64,000 bases of DNA, from assembly GCF_964340395.1 (NCBI RefSeq), contig NC_135561.1, forward strand, positions 11,292,961 to 11,356,960, in the 5' to 3' direction. The notes under the pieces are model-generated. The model made no database searches. It had not been told where the DNA came from and worked only from the letters and a program-made list of their open reading frames with translations. The position numbers were made by a program, and so were the translations under genes. Shown piece by piece: positions 63,286-64,000 of this stretch. The DNA comes from Glandiceps talaboti. Its lineage: Eukaryota > Hemichordata > Enteropneusta > Spengelidae. The stretch's first letter is position 1; every line of letters starts with the position of its first letter.

Positions 63286-64000
63286 GTAAGTCTGAATCAG
63301 CCAGTGTGGGAAGAAAACAGTGATACATTTTGTATTATGATAAATGTCTGGGAAATACTGTAAAATTTTAATATAAGTAATAATTTATTTTGGCACATGA
63401 ACAATTTAGCAGAATAACAATTTAGGCTATGTCAGGCACACTTTAATTTGGCAGACAGTGCAAGGTGAAAGTAGACACTACTTGTAAGTAACTCTTCCAG
63501 GTGGCCCAACTTATTCTGTGCAACTGTTGTTGACACTTTTCACAACAGCTGAATATAGAAGTAGAACATCTTGTAAAGTATGTAAGCGGAACATATTTCC
63601 ATGAAAAACAGTTTTGCATGTGTTTGGCTAAAATGAAGGCTCAGTGTCATCAGATGTATGTCTGAGTGAAGTGCCTCTGTTTGTTGACAAATACACTGTA
63701 TCCTGTTGTAATAACTGTTCTGATTATTTCTGACTACAGCGTTGCAGTTTGTATTATGTCAGGGTTCTTTTGGAGGGAATGTCTTTCATAAATGCTTGAA
63801 CAAAAGTAATTGATAATATAGTTCTGGAAAGTAGTCAAATGACTAAATTTTTTGAGACTCTTTTACAAAAGATGGAAATCAGGTAATCATGTGTACATTG
63901 TATGATACGACAGACACTTGTTAAAAAATCAAGATACTGAACAGTAATGTATATAATTAACATTTCCTGTATTCGTGTCAAGGTTCATACACAGCCAATG
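63286..64000 (+). other. TRAPPC9 intron sequence to the right edge
   Basis: It begins at the donor A|GTAAGT (63285/63286). It contains the second copy of the interspersed repeat (63399-63592). A possible acceptor at about 63737 (TCTGACTACAG) is not followed by recognisable TRAPPC9 sequence. Confidence 0.55.
63399..63592 (+). repeat. Interspersed repeat family, copy 2 (TRAPPC9 intron)
   Basis: Partner of 58017-58219 in the same orientation. It starts GAACAATTTAGCAGAATAACAATTTAGG and ends TTGTAAAGTATGTAAGCGGAAC. Confidence 0.82.

Overview
The window is eukaryotic nuclear DNA. Its genes are split by GT-AG introns, it is AT-rich, it is packed with long di-, tri-, tetra- and pentanucleotide microsatellites, and its proteins are metazoan. 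A pair of secreted GH9 cellulases, a CRAL-TRIO protein, a six-cysteine tetraspanin, CHRAC1 and TRAPPC9 together point to an invertebrate animal, most likely a marine lophotrochozoan or invertebrate deuterostome. The species cannot be read from the sequence. Nothing prokaryotic is present: no operons, no CRISPR.

Layout. 0-3 kb: microsatellites and the first coding exon of a clavesin/TTPA-like CRAL-TRIO gene (minus strand, the rest lies off the left edge). 5.4-6.1 kb: a doubtful plus-strand exon and a foldback element. 6.3-16.5 kb: GH9 cellulase gene A (minus, 10 coding exons, 496 aa). 16.5-23.2 kb: intergenic, with short duplications, microsatellites, an unclassified repeat and a decayed LINE. 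23.25-36.3 kb: GH9 gene B (minus, 10 coding exons, 506 aa). 36.3-47.7 kb: a gene-poor stretch with very long CT, CTGT, CTCA, GA and ATCA arrays, one unassigned open exon-like segment at 38.4 kb and a second foldback at 41.3 kb. 45.4-51.6 kb: a tetraspanin gene (plus, 6 coding exons, 240 aa), probably with a TATA box and an untranslated first exon. 53.9-55.7 kb: CHRAC1 (minus, 3 exons, 120 aa). 55.9 kb to the right edge: TRAPPC9 (plus, first three coding exons), divergent from CHRAC1 across a gap of about 250 bp.

The two GH9 genes are tandem duplicates. All nine introns fall at the same places and in the same phases, both have a TATATAAA box about 100 bp before the first ATG, and both keep the catalytic Asp pair and Glu. 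They would act outside the cell on beta-1,4-glucans. CHRAC1 (chromatin remodelling, nuclear) and TRAPPC9 (membrane trafficking) are functionally unrelated but probably share a bidirectional promoter.

The most unusual structure is an 85-bp tandem array in GH9 gene B. It has multiplied the intron 8 splice acceptor together with the first codons of exon 9, giving eight extra acceptors; only the nearest one would keep the reading frame open, adding 27 residues. TRAPPC9 shows a mirror case, in which the end of one coding exon and its splice donor are repeated in decayed form in the following intron. Several interspersed repeat families could be defined by matching copies within the window.
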